This document shows positions 40,693 to 49,200 of a stretch of DNA of 64,000 nucleotides, piece after piece; the stretch's first letter is position 1; each line of letters begins with the position of its first letter. The translations under genes and the position numbers were made by a program. Under the pieces are notes generated by a model. It saw only the letters and a list, made by a program, of their open reading frames with translations, did no database searches and had not been told where the DNA came from. This stretch comes from Chitinophagaceae bacterium (GTDB lineage Bacteria > Bacteroidota > Bacteroidia > Chitinophagales > Chitinophagaceae). The DNA lies in NCBI GenBank assembly GCA_019638595.1, contig JAHBTJ010000003.1:248001-312000 (forward strand). Direction: 5' to 3'.

Positions 40693-40965
40693 TTAATCAA
40701 AACCTTTGAAAAATTCTGATACTTTCATTCCCATACCTTGAATAATTCTGAAAAGTGTAGAGACTCTTAGGTCACTGCCTGCCTCATATTTTGCATACAG
40801 CGATCTGCTGATATCCATTTGGTAGGCAAAATGTTCAAAGCTAGTAAAACCTTTTTTCTTTCGGGAGGACTTTATCGTCTCTCCTAATTTTCGTAGGATT
40901 TCTTCCTTGGGAGAAATATTCTCCAGGCTCACCTGTTTTTTTGGTTTTTTTATTCGAGTTCCCAT
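40693..40965 (-). CDS. XRE-family helix-turn-helix regulator, 90 aa
   Basis: DNA-binding protein with a single HTH_3 domain in the C-terminal two thirds: LGETIKSSRKKKGFTSFEHF, AYQMDISRSLYAKYEAGSD and LRVSTLFRIIQGMGMKVSEF. It is divergent from the recombinase operon with 192 nt between them, so it is well placed to repress recombinase expression, or its own. A Lys-rich N-terminus precedes the domain. Confidence 0.9.
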   Translation of the reverse strand: MGTRIKKPKKQVSLENISPKEEILRKLGETIKSSRKKKGFTSFEHFAYQMDISRSLYAKYEAGSDLRVSTLFRIIQGMGMKVSEFFKGFD

Positions 40966-41088
40966 CTTAATTAGTACACTTTACTTGCAAAATATAATTT
41001 TTTTTTAAAAGAAGGATAATAATATAAAGCGTCCTTAAATATGAGGATATCTTTTGTATATTAGCTAGATAATGGCGGTAGGATGCTG

Positions 41089-41138
41089 CCCATATGGGAA
41101 TATCTAACCGTTCCGTCGAAGCACGTCTTTTATATTTA
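41089..41138 (+). promoter_or_regulatory. ICE regulon promoter P4 (recombinase operon)
   Basis: Box CCCATATGGG/AATATCTAAC (41089-41108), 22 nt, then TATATTTA (41131-41138), 19 nt before the ATG at 41158. Same box length and spacing as P1-P3. The first ten bases form a perfect palindrome (CCCATATGGG). It should drive the small ORF and the serine recombinase, tying excision to transfer genes. Confidence 0.7.
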
Positions 41139-41157
41139 GTGTCTCAACGTTCAAGAC

Positions 41158-41349
41158 ATGGAAAATAAAGGGCATGATAAGAATGAGATTTATATCAGGT
41201 CTGCATTGATGCTTATTGAGGAAGATATCGATACTCAAGAATGTTACAGACACCTGTTGCCAGAGCAAAAAACACAATTGATTGAATTTATTTATGAAAT
41301 AAGTTCAATACTATATAATACTTATTTTAAGAAAGATGAATCAGCTTGA
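41158..41349 (+). CDS. Small hypothetical protein, 63 aa, coupled to the recombinase
   Basis: Acidic helical protein (IRSALMLIEEDIDTQECYRH, LIEFIYEISSILYNTYFKK). It overlaps the recombinase start by 14 nt, so translation is coupled. It has no HTH or basic patch, unlike typical excisionases, but position and size suggest an accessory factor for recombination. Function not established. Confidence 0.6.
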   Translation: MENKGHDKNEIYIRSALMLIEEDIDTQECYRHLLPEQKTQLIEFIYEISSILYNTYFKKDESA

Positions 41350-42982
41350 TTATTTCAAAAGGTTTATTCCAAAAGAGGCGGTAGTAGTGAAAAACGAATT
41401 ATTTGTTTGGATATATACGCGCGTGAGTTCCAAAGAACAGTATGACAATAATTCAAGTGTTGAAAATCAATTAGTCGAAAATCGAGCCTATGCAGATCGA
41501 TTAAGCTATCGTATTACTGAAGAATTCGGAGGAACTTATGAAAGCGCTAAGTCAGATTTTACCCGGAAAGAATTTAAACGGCTAATTACGAAAGTCGAGT
41601 CCAGCAGAAAAAAGCCTTATGCTATTCTTGTTTATAAGATGAGCCGCTTCTCTCGTTCCGGTGGAAATGCTATTGGACTGGTGAATAGGCTTGTGGAAGA
41701 ATTAGGTGTTCATTTGATTGAAGTAAGTACGGGGTTAACCACGAATACAGAAAGGGGTAAGGCAGACATCTATGAAAGCCTGTTCCATGCATATAAAGAA
41801 AACTTGGAGAAGAAAGAAATTGTAATCCCAAGTATGAAAGCGTGGATGAAAAAGGGCTATTGGCTAGGGGTTAGCGCTATAGGATATGATCATTATGGTC
41901 CGAAAGTTCGGAGAGAGCAATTTTTTAGCAAACACCAAAAGTTCGTAATAAATAAGGAAGGTGAACTCTTGAGGGAGGCTTGGAAATGGAAAGCTTCAGA
42001 GCATTATAGTGACGCTCAAATTATCAACAAACTTGCAGCTCGCGGGTTAAAACTCCTGCCACAAAAACTCAGTAAAATCTGGCGGAATCCGTTTTACTGT
42101 GGGATTCTTATAAACCGATTAATAGATGAACCGGTTAAAGGAAATTGGGAACCGCTTGTTAGTATGCAGGATTTTATTAAAGTGCAGCAACTATTGGACG
42201 GTAATCATTCTGGATACAAGCACGAGAAGGAGGTGAATGACCGTCCCTTATTGCGCTTGTTAAGGTGTAATAGTTGTGGTAGCTATCTAGTTGGATACCT
42301 AGTTCATAAAAAAAACCTTCACTATTATCGGTGCCTAAAATGTCCAGGCGTTAGCTTAAATGCAACAACTACTCAACGATCACGTAGAAAAGGTGCAAGC
42401 GATTTATTTCTGGATGTATTAGATAAGCTGAGTATACCTCAAACCTCAATCCCACTCATTTCACTTCAGCTCAAAAAAATGTTTGACCATTATCAAAAGG
42501 GTAATTCCGAAGTCGATCAGTCTCTGGAATCCCGAGCAAAAGAATTGGAGAAAAAGAAAAAAGAACTGACAATCCGTCATGGATTAGGTGAGATAGATCG
42601 TGCAACCTACGAGCTCACTCTTGAGCATTTAACCGATCAAATGGAGGGAGTTTATAAGGAATTGAACATGGCTCCGCAAAAAATATCTAACCTTGAAAGC
42701 CTGCTTAAAAATTCGCTGCAAAAGCTGGCAAATATCTGTTCTATGTGGAGTTCCAGCGGTCTCGATTATAAAAGAAGAATTCAAAATACGTTGTTTCCAG
42801 AAGGTATTTTTTACGATGCAAAAAATCACCAATATCTAACCAAGAAAATAAATGGTTTCTTACTTGTAACTATTCGACTTTCAAACGAATATGGTTTAAA
42901 TAAAAACGGAGATTCTCAATTTTTTCTTGAAAATCTCCGAAATGTAGCCCGTACGAGAATCGAACTCGTGATTCATCCGTGA
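41336..42982 (+). CDS. Large serine recombinase (ICE integrase)
   Basis: Site-specific recombinase that would integrate and excise the element. Resolvase domain (residues ~22-170) with catalytic Ser in YTRVSSKEQ (S31), and Arg residues in KMSRFSRSGG. A recombinase domain (~180-290) and a zinc ribbon (LRCNSCGSYL and YYRCLKCPG, two C-x2-C pairs) follow, then a coiled coil (AKELEKKKKELTIRHGLG). Length 548 residues. The last ~12 residues (VARTRIELVIHP) are antisense to the tRNA-Glu gene, so the integrated form ends inside the attachment site. Confidence 0.94.
   Translation: MNQLDYFKRFIPKEAVVVKNELFVWIYTRVSSKEQYDNNSSVENQLVENRAYADRLSYRITEEFGGTYESAKSDFTRKEFKRLITKVESSRKKPYAILVYKMSRFSRSGGNAIGLVNRLVEELGVHLIEVSTGLTTNTERGKADIYESLFHAYKENLEKKEIVIPSMKAWMKKGYWLGVSAIGYDHYGPKVRREQFFSKHQKFVINKEGELLREAWKWKASEHYSDAQIINKLAARGLKLLPQKLSKIWRNPFYCGILINRLIDEPVKGNWEPLVSMQDFIKVQQLLDGNHSGYKHEKEVNDRPLLRLLRCNSCGSYLVGYLVHKKNLHYYRCLKCPGVSLNATTTQRSRRKGASDLFLDVLDKLSIPQTSIPLISLQLKKMFDHYQKGNSEVDQSLESRAKELEKKKKELTIRHGLGEIDRATYELTLEHLTDQMEGVYKELNMAPQKISNLESLLKNSLQKLANICSMWSSSGLDYKRRIQNTLFPEGIFYDAKNHQYLTKKINGFLLVTIRLSNEYGLNKNGDSQFFLENLRNVARTRIELVIHP
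42901..42940 (-). terminator. Terminator of tRNA-Glu, lying within the recombinase coding sequence
   Basis: A 13-bp stem with one G-U pair: CGGAGATTCTCAA (42907-42919) opposite TTGAAAATCTCCG (42927-42939), 7-nt loop, followed on the minus strand by TTTTTA. It lies 5 nt downstream of the mature tRNA 3' end and overlaps codons near the end of the recombinase gene. Confidence 0.85.
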
Positions 42983-43016
42983 AAGGGATGCGTCTTAACC
43001 CCTTGACCAACGGGCC
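42945..43016 (-). tRNA. trnE: tRNA-Glu (anticodon UUC), ICE attachment site
   Basis: A 72-nt cloverleaf on the minus strand. The acceptor is GGCCCGT paired with ACGGGCT (G1-U72 wobble). The anticodon stem is CATCC/GGATG with loop CTTTCAC (anticodon TTC). The T arm is ACGAG-TTCGATT-CTCGT and the discriminator base is A at 42945. CCA is not fully encoded (ACA follows). The 3' end faces the ICE, the standard insertion geometry, and the gene is intact. Confidence 0.96.
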
Positions 43017-43174
43017 TTGTTGTTTTTGGGAGTGCAAAGATATAGTTACCGGATTATCCTTCCAAAACTTTTTATTATTTAAAACCAGTCTTTTTTGCCC
43101 GTTTTTGCCCTCCCCGGATGGATTTTATATACTGCAATACCTATTTCTTTCGGGGGATATTGACCGGGAAGTCC

Positions 43175-43182
43175 TAACTTTG
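43175..43182 (+). promoter_or_regulatory. Probable -7 element of the gap promoter
   Basis: TAACTTTG matches the Bacteroidetes -7 consensus TAnnTTTG exactly and lies 35 nt upstream of the gap start. A convincing -33 TTTG at the expected distance is not obvious. Confidence 0.5.
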
Positions 43183-43217
43183 CATCTCAATTTTAAAAAG
43201 CCTAAAACAGTTATACA

Positions 43218-44231
43218 ATGAGCACAGTTAAAGTTGCAATTAATGGTTTCGGACGAATAGGACGGTTGGTATACCGCCAGATATATAATATGGAGGGGAT
43301 TGATGTGGTAGCGATCAACGACCTGACAAGCCCCAAAGTATTGGCTCATCTTTTAAAATATGATACAGCTCAGGGGCGCTTTAACGCAGATGTAAAAGCC
43401 ACTGAAAACTCAATAGTTGTAAACGGGGAAGATATTAAAATATATGCTCAGAAGGATCCTGCACAAATTCCCTGGGGAGAGCATGATGTGGATGTGGTGT
43501 TGGAATGTACGGGTTTCTTTACTGATAAAGACAAAGCTGCTGCACATATTAAAGCCGGCGCAAAAAAAGTGGTTATTTCCGCTCCTGCTACCGGCGATAT
43601 TAAAACCATCGTTTTCAATGTAAATCATAATATTCTGGATGGCAGTGAAACTATTATCAGTTGTGCATCGTGTACCACTAACTGTTTGGCGCCTATGGCC
43701 GATACGCTCGACAAGCAATTCGGTATCGTATCCGGCATCATGACAACCATTCACGCGTATACCAACGATCAGAATACACAGGATGCGCCTCATGCCAAAG
43801 GCGATCTTCGCCGTGCCAGGGCTGCTGCTCAAAATATTGTTCCCAACAGCACCGGTGCAGCAAAAGCTATCGGGCTGGTATTACCTTCTTTAAAAGGCAA
43901 GCTGGATGGCAGCGCCCAGCGTGTACCAACCCTTACCGGTTCTCTTACCGAGCTGGTAACCATCCTTTCAAAGAAAGTGACAGCAGAAGAAGTAAATGCC
44001 GCCATGAAAGCCGCTTCAAATGAGTCGTTCGGTTATACGGAAGATGAAATTGTGAGCAGCGATATTATTGGTACAACTTATGGTTCGTTGTTTGATGCTA
44101 CTCAAACCAAAGTGCTGACTGTAGGCGATACGCAACTGGTTAAAACTGTAAGCTGGTACGATAATGAAATGAGTTATGTAAGCCAGTTGGTGCGTAGCGT
44201 AAATTATTTTGCTAAACTTATCAGCAAATAA
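43218..44231 (+). CDS. gap: Glyceraldehyde-3-phosphate dehydrogenase, type I
   Basis: Converts glyceraldehyde-3-phosphate, NAD+ and phosphate to 1,3-bisphosphoglycerate in glycolysis. NAD-binding start [16 protein letters not shown] (residues 5-20), catalytic Cys in [13 protein letters not shown], His in [10 protein letters not shown], and C-terminal [14 protein letters not shown]. At 337 residues it is complete. It is followed by pgk, the next enzyme of the pathway, after a structured 167-nt gap. Confidence 0.98.
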   Translation: MSTVKVAINGFGRIGRLVYRQIYNMEGIDVVAINDLTSPKVLAHLLKYDTAQGRFNADVKATENSIVVNGEDIKIYAQKDPAQIPWGEHDVDVVLECTGFFTDKDKAAAHIKAGAKKVVISAPATGDIKTIVFNVNHNILDGSETIISCASCTTNCLAPMADTLDKQFGIVSGIMTTIHAYTNDQNTQDAPHAKGDLRRARAAAQNIVPNSTGAAKAIGLVLPSLKGKLDGSAQRVPTLTGSLTELVTILSKKVTAEEVNAAMKAASNESFGYTEDEIVSSDIIGTTYGSLFDATQTKVLTVGDTQLVKTVSWYDNEMSYVSQLVRSVNYFAKLISK

Positions 44232-44293
44232 AGCAGGGTCCGGGCTGTGCTTTATGCGGCCTGGCGAACTGTGTGTATCCATGTTGTATCGGG

Positions 44294-44365
44294 CAGCAAA
44301 GAGATTGTTTTATCATGAATATATGATCGGGAGCGTATAGCGCCCGGTAAACATTCTCTTTGCTG
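44294..44365 (+). ncRNA. Possible three-way-junction RNA element in the gap-pgk gap
   Basis: An 11-bp perfect closing stem, CAGCAAAGAGA (44294-44304) with TCTCTTTGCTG (44355-44365), encloses two smaller hairpins: ATCAT/ATGAT (44312-44327) and CGGGAGC/GCGCCCG with a GTATA loop (44128-equivalent position 44328-44346). No U tract follows, so it is not a simple terminator. It lies 33 nt before pgk and may control its translation or mRNA processing. Covariation is untested. Confidence 0.45.
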
Positions 44366-44398
44366 TGCCTGTTATGTTAATCTAAATCCTCATCAACT

Positions 44399-45598
44399 AT
44401 GTCTAAGTTTTCGTCTTTCGATTTCAATGGCCAAAAAGTGCTTGTGCGGGTAGATTTTAATGTGCCGTTGAACGATAAGCTTGAAATTACCGATGATACG
44501 CGTATGCGTGCTGCCGTGCCTACCATTAAAAAAATATTAAAGGATGGGGGAAAAGTGATCCTGATGAGCCATTTCGGTCGCCCGAAAAAAGGACCGGAAG
44601 ACAAATATTCATTAAAGCACCTGGCAAAGCACCTGGGCGAATTATTAGGCGGCACCACTGTTTTATTTGCTGATGACTGTATTGGTGAAAAAGCATTTCT
44701 TACCGCTGGTATGATGAAGCCGGGAGAGGTATTATTACTGGAAAATTTAAGGTTTTATAAAGAAGAAGAAGCCGGCGATGAAGCTTTTGCCCAAAAGCTC
44801 GCCTCGCTCGGTGATGTATATGTAAACGATGCTTTTGGCACCGCGCACAGGGCGCATGCCTCCACTTCCATCATTGCTAAATTTTTCCCGGTGGAAAAAA
44901 GAATGTTCGGGCTGCTGATGGAAGGAGAAGTGAACAGCGCCGAAAAAGTGTTGCACCAGTCTGAAAAGCCATTTACAGCTATTATAGGAGGGGCGAAGGT
45001 TTCCGACAAAATACTTATTATTGAGAACCTGCTTAAAAAAGCTACTGATATTATTATTGGCGGCGGTATGACCTATACATTCATGAAAGCTGCGGGTGGC
45101 AGGATCGGTAATTCGCTTTGCGAAGAAGATCGCCTTGATATAGCGCGCCTGCTGTTAAAAAAAGCGGAAGAAAGTGGTGTAAATATTCATCTCCCTTCCG
45201 ATTCTGTTATTGCCGATAAATTTGATGCCAATGCCAATATTTCGTCGGCTCCGAGCAACGAGATACCTGACGGGTGGCTGGGGCTGGATATTGGCGAAAA
45301 TGCGCGCGAACAATTTACCAACGTTATAAAAAAATCCAAAACCATTTTGTGGAACGGGCCTATGGGGGTGTTTGAAATGGAAAAGTTCCAGAACGGTACG
45401 AAGGCTGTTGCTGCAGCGGTAGCGGAAGCAACACAAAATGGCGCTTTTTCACTGGTGGGCGGCGGCGATTCTGTAGCAGCCGTAAACCAGTTCGGTTATG
45501 CCGATAAAGTAAGTTATGTTTCTACCGGTGGCGGCGCCATGCTGGAATATTTTGAAGGTAAAATATTACCCGGTATCGCGGCAGTATCTGCCCTGTAA
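44399..45598 (+). CDS. pgk: Phosphoglycerate kinase
   Basis: Transfers phosphate from 1,3-bisphosphoglycerate to ADP in glycolysis. Typical features are the N-terminal substrate site [11 protein letters not shown] (residues 16-26), [45 protein letters not shown] and the C-terminal nucleotide-binding [17 protein letters not shown]. At 399 residues it is complete. It is co-directional with gap. Confidence 0.98.
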   Translation: MSKFSSFDFNGQKVLVRVDFNVPLNDKLEITDDTRMRAAVPTIKKILKDGGKVILMSHFGRPKKGPEDKYSLKHLAKHLGELLGGTTVLFADDCIGEKAFLTAGMMKPGEVLLLENLRFYKEEEAGDEAFAQKLASLGDVYVNDAFGTAHRAHASTSIIAKFFPVEKRMFGLLMEGEVNSAEKVLHQSEKPFTAIIGGAKVSDKILIIENLLKKATDIIIGGGMTYTFMKAAGGRIGNSLCEEDRLDIARLLLKKAEESGVNIHLPSDSVIADKFDANANISSAPSNEIPDGWLGLDIGENAREQFTNVIKKSKTILWNGPMGVFEMEKFQNGTKAVAAAVAEATQNGAFSLVGGGDSVAAVNQFGYADKVSYVSTGGGAMLEYFEGKILPGIAAVSAL

Positions 45599-45728
45599 AA
45601 AATAAAACAGGTTAAGTACCGGATAAACAGCTTTAAGTACCTGGCTCAGCCCGCCGTGGAGAAGCCTACATGCCAGGCTTCAAATTTCAAATCTCACATC
45701 ATGGTACATCTTTTGAAGTTGAATATGC

Positions 45729-46211
45729 ATGCGTTTGATAGAAGAAGCCGGGATGCAATGCATCAGGCAATATATGCTCCTGAATAAAGAAACGATTGCT
45801 GTTGCGGAAAGCGTTACTGCGGGATTATTACAGTGGGGGTTTTCAGATATTCCGGATGCCGCCCGGTTTTTTAACGGCGGCATTACTGCATATAACCTCG
45901 AACAAAAGTATAAGCACTTGCGAGTGGAGCCAACCCATGCGCTGGAAGTAAATTGTGTTTCCCAAAAAGTGGCGAATGAAATGGCAGAGAATGCGTGTGG
46001 CTTATTCAATAGCAGATGGGGTATAGGCATTACTGGTTATGCCACGCCGGTACCTGAATCGGGCGGGGAATTGTTTGCTTATTACGCCATTGCTAAAAAC
46101 GGTGTGAGCATAACGGGAGCAAAGCTTATGCCGGTTGCAGAGCAGGCGTTCGAAGTGCAGCAGTATTATGCCGGCATGGTAATGCATGTTTTTGTAAAGC
46201 AGTTACAATAA
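45729..46211 (+). CDS. CinA C-terminal domain protein (PncC-like nicotinamide-nucleotide amidase)
   Basis: CinA/PncC domain alone, 160 residues, with the conserved start TIAVAESVTAGLLQWGFS, FFNGGITAYNLEQKYKHL and GIGITGYATPVPESGGELFA. The family deamidates NMN to nicotinic acid mononucleotide in pyridine-nucleotide salvage. An alternative start a few residues in is possible. Convergent with the PKD-protein gene, 10 nt apart. Confidence 0.9.
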   Translation: MRLIEEAGMQCIRQYMLLNKETIAVAESVTAGLLQWGFSDIPDAARFFNGGITAYNLEQKYKHLRVEPTHALEVNCVSQKVANEMAENACGLFNSRWGIGITGYATPVPESGGELFAYYAIAKNGVSITGAKLMPVAEQAFEVQQYYAGMVMHVFVKQLQ

Positions 46212-46221
46212 AAACATCCTG

Positions 46222-49200
46222 CTACCGGATCAGCATTAGCGTTCCTGTTAATGTAATGGGGATACCTTCGCTGCATACTACTTCCGCGGCATATATGTAG
46301 GTAGAAGTGCCTGCAGGTTGTGCCCCCGCTGGCAGGCGCCCGTCCCAGCCCAAACCGGCGTTGTTGGCGGTAAAGTTCCTTCTGCTAAAAACTTCTTTTC
46401 CCCAGCGGTCAAACACTCGCAGGTAGTTCACGGTCTTTAAGCCAAATCCTTTCACATAGAACCAGTCGTTCAGCCCATCACCGTTAGGAGTAAACGCGTT
46501 GGGAATATAGATAGCCTGCCTGTTGCAGAGCAGCGTAAGCGCAATGCTGTCGGAGCTTTTGCAACCTTCTGCCGTAGCAACATTCAATATATATTGTTGA
46601 TCTTCCTCCGGTAAAGCCACCGGGTTCCTGCAGTTGCTACAGCTTAGTCCGGGCGGTGGAAGCCATTCGTATCGAACAACATTATTGCTTACCTGCTGCG
46701 GGTTCAGGGTAAAAGGAATACCTCCCAATATGGCTGTGTCGTTTCCTAATTTCACAACGGGATTGTCCAGCACCTCCACATGTACATTTACGCTGTCGTC
46801 GGGGCAAATATTGGTGCTATGACCCACTACCAGGTAGTTCGCGCTGGCTGCAGGCCGGGCAACCGGCGCCGGTGAATTGGGGTTGCTCAGCTCTTGCCGG
46901 GGGTACCAACTGAAGCTTTGGGTATTTCCCGACGCGCTCAATCGTACTTCATCGCCCCTGCAAATATGGTATTCATTTCTGGCAATCAAATTCACAGGAT
47001 CCTCTACGGTTATCGCTACCGTATCCTTTTGTATACAGCCATAGTTATTGGTGACCTTTACCACGTATAAAGCGCTTTTTTGAGGAATAGCTATTGCGTT
47101 ATGAACAGCAGGATGCTGAATGGCTTCTTCCGATTCCCAATAATAATCCTTTCCCCCGGTTGCGTGGAGCTGAACCGGGGAGCCGCTGCACACCACCGTG
47201 TCGGGACCGGTAGCAGGCACCGGCAGCGCATGCACCGCTACCGGATGAAAAAGCGTATCAGCGCAACCTTGCTGGGTAGTTGCGGTAAATGCAAGCCTAT
47301 ACGTTCCGGTGCTGGTTAAAGGAAAATTGATCGCGGTAGAATCATCCAGGTGTTGCTTGTTGAGAAGCCAGTGCTGAACAGGTATATAATCGGCAGAACG
47401 TACAGAGGCTTCGAGCAGGAGCGTGTCGCCTATACAGCCGGAAGCGGCTCCGGAAATATGGATACCCGGTTTGGCGCTTACCGTTACCGGGAAATCCGCT
47501 TTGATAGTATCCCTGCATCCGAAATCGGTTTCAACAATAAGTGAAATATAATAAGTTCCGGGTTGGTTGTAATGCCAGGGAGGCGGCTGGTGCCCGTTAA
47601 AGCTGCCGTTGCCGAAGTTCCAGAGCTGTTGTATAAAGTGGGTACCCGTTGCCGAAGTATTCTTAAAGATCACTGTGCCTGAATCGCAGAATTTATCACG
47701 ATCTATTGTAAAAGAAGCTTCAGCGGCGCCTGCCTTAATGGGTTGCGCTACCGAAATATTGTTGGTACAGCCTTCGGCGTTGGTGAGAATAACAGACGGC
47801 GTATAACTTCCGGCAAACGTATACACATGTGCCACAACCGAATCAGTTTCGGATGCGGTGATGGCGGTGCCATCGCCGAAATCCCAGCTATACGTGCTGA
47901 TGTCTGTTCCCGAGATCCTGGCGCCAAAGGTAAAAGGGGTACACCCCCCCGCGGCGCTTTCCAGCGAAAGGGTAGCGAGTGGTCCTTTTATCCGGAAGGT
48001 TCGGGTAGCCGTGTCCGTGCAGCCGTTAATTCCCTTGGCTATAACGGTGGCAGTATATATACCCGGCGCCGTATATGTTTGAGGCGGAGGGTTTTGAGTT
48101 TGATAAGTATTACCATTGTCGAAAACCCAGGTATATTCCAGGGAATAGGCGGAAGTATTTTCAAACCCTATGGCAGCCGGCACGCATTGAAGGGTATCCC
48201 CTATATTAAAATCTGCCTGCGGCTTTACAATTTTTATATACCGGCGCCGGCTTACGCTGTCCCTGCATCCCCCGGCCAGTGGTGTTACCACCAGTTTTAC
48301 GTCGTATATTCCATCTTTGGCATATTCATGCGTTACCGGGTCGCGGTTGGTAACGGTAGTAGTGGCGCCATCACCCCAATGCCACACATATTCGGCATTG
48401 TTGGCTACGGAATTGTTCTCAAAACCGATCTGGTGCTGACCGCAAACAAGTGTGTCGGCGCTTTTAAAAGAGGCCTTCACGGAAGTTACCTGCACCAGGT
48501 TTGTTTTTGTGATTTCATTTACACAGCCATCCTGGTCTTTGATTTTCAGCTTAACCGAATAGGCGCTATAGTCGCCGTTGGCAATGTAGCTGTATTTTAT
48601 TACCGAGTCCCGGGTGGTAATGAAGGGAGCGGTGTTGTTTCCGAATGTCCATTCCCACGATTCAATGGGTACGCCGGAATTTGGTACGGAGGTGCTGGTA
48701 AAGCTTACCTGTACGGGCGATGAGCAGGATATGGCCGGCGTAGCTGTAAAGTCTACTTTGGGACCATTGATGGTTACACTGTTGTCGAGGCTAATGGAAT
48801 CCAGGCAACCCAGCTTATCTTCAATAATGAGTTTGGGTGAGTATACCCCGCTTTGTGTATACCGGTAAGTTGTGCTGCCGCTATTGTATACACCTGTTTG
48901 TAAATTATTATTGATGGTCCTTCTGGGAGACCCGTCTCCGAAATCCCAGATAAACTTTTTAATATTAACGGCATTGATGCCCAGGGTGTTGAGCCGTACG
49001 TCCACGTTGGTGCATGTGGAGGGGTTGGCAATGGTAAAACCGGCGCTTTCATCTACGATCAGTATATTCTTACTTACCGTTTCAACCTGGTTGGTATTGT
49101 TGTTGTTGCGGGTGAGGGTCACCGTCCAGCTTTTTTGTGTACCCGGAAATGTATGTGTTACCGGGTTGCCTGTTTCTTCAGGCGACAGGTCTCCAAAATT

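Larger units (their letters stand above)
1..42982. mobile_element. Integrative and conjugative element (CTnDOT-like), right-hand part
   Basis: The region carries a VirB4-type ATPase, TraE/F/I/J/K/L/M/N homologues, a relaxase, a coupling protein, an RteC-type regulator and a large serine recombinase that abuts the 3' end of a tRNA-Glu gene. This is the gene set and order of Bacteroidetes conjugative elements. The chromosomal housekeeping genes gap and pgk begin directly beyond the tRNA. The left boundary, and hence the second att copy, is outside the window. The right boundary is inferred to lie in the tRNA 3' region near 42,943-42,982; the exact crossover cannot be fixed from one end. Confidence 0.93.

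Noticed and set aside
1-42900. A second copy of the tRNA-Glu 3' end marking the left ICE boundary
   Set aside because: No match was seen; the left end is most likely beyond position 1.
47743-48723. 326-codon plus-strand frame antisense to the PKD-repeat gene
   Set aside because: It is a shadow of the repeated, GC-richer coding sequence on the minus strand; composition is not protein-like and many similar antisense frames occur along the same gene.
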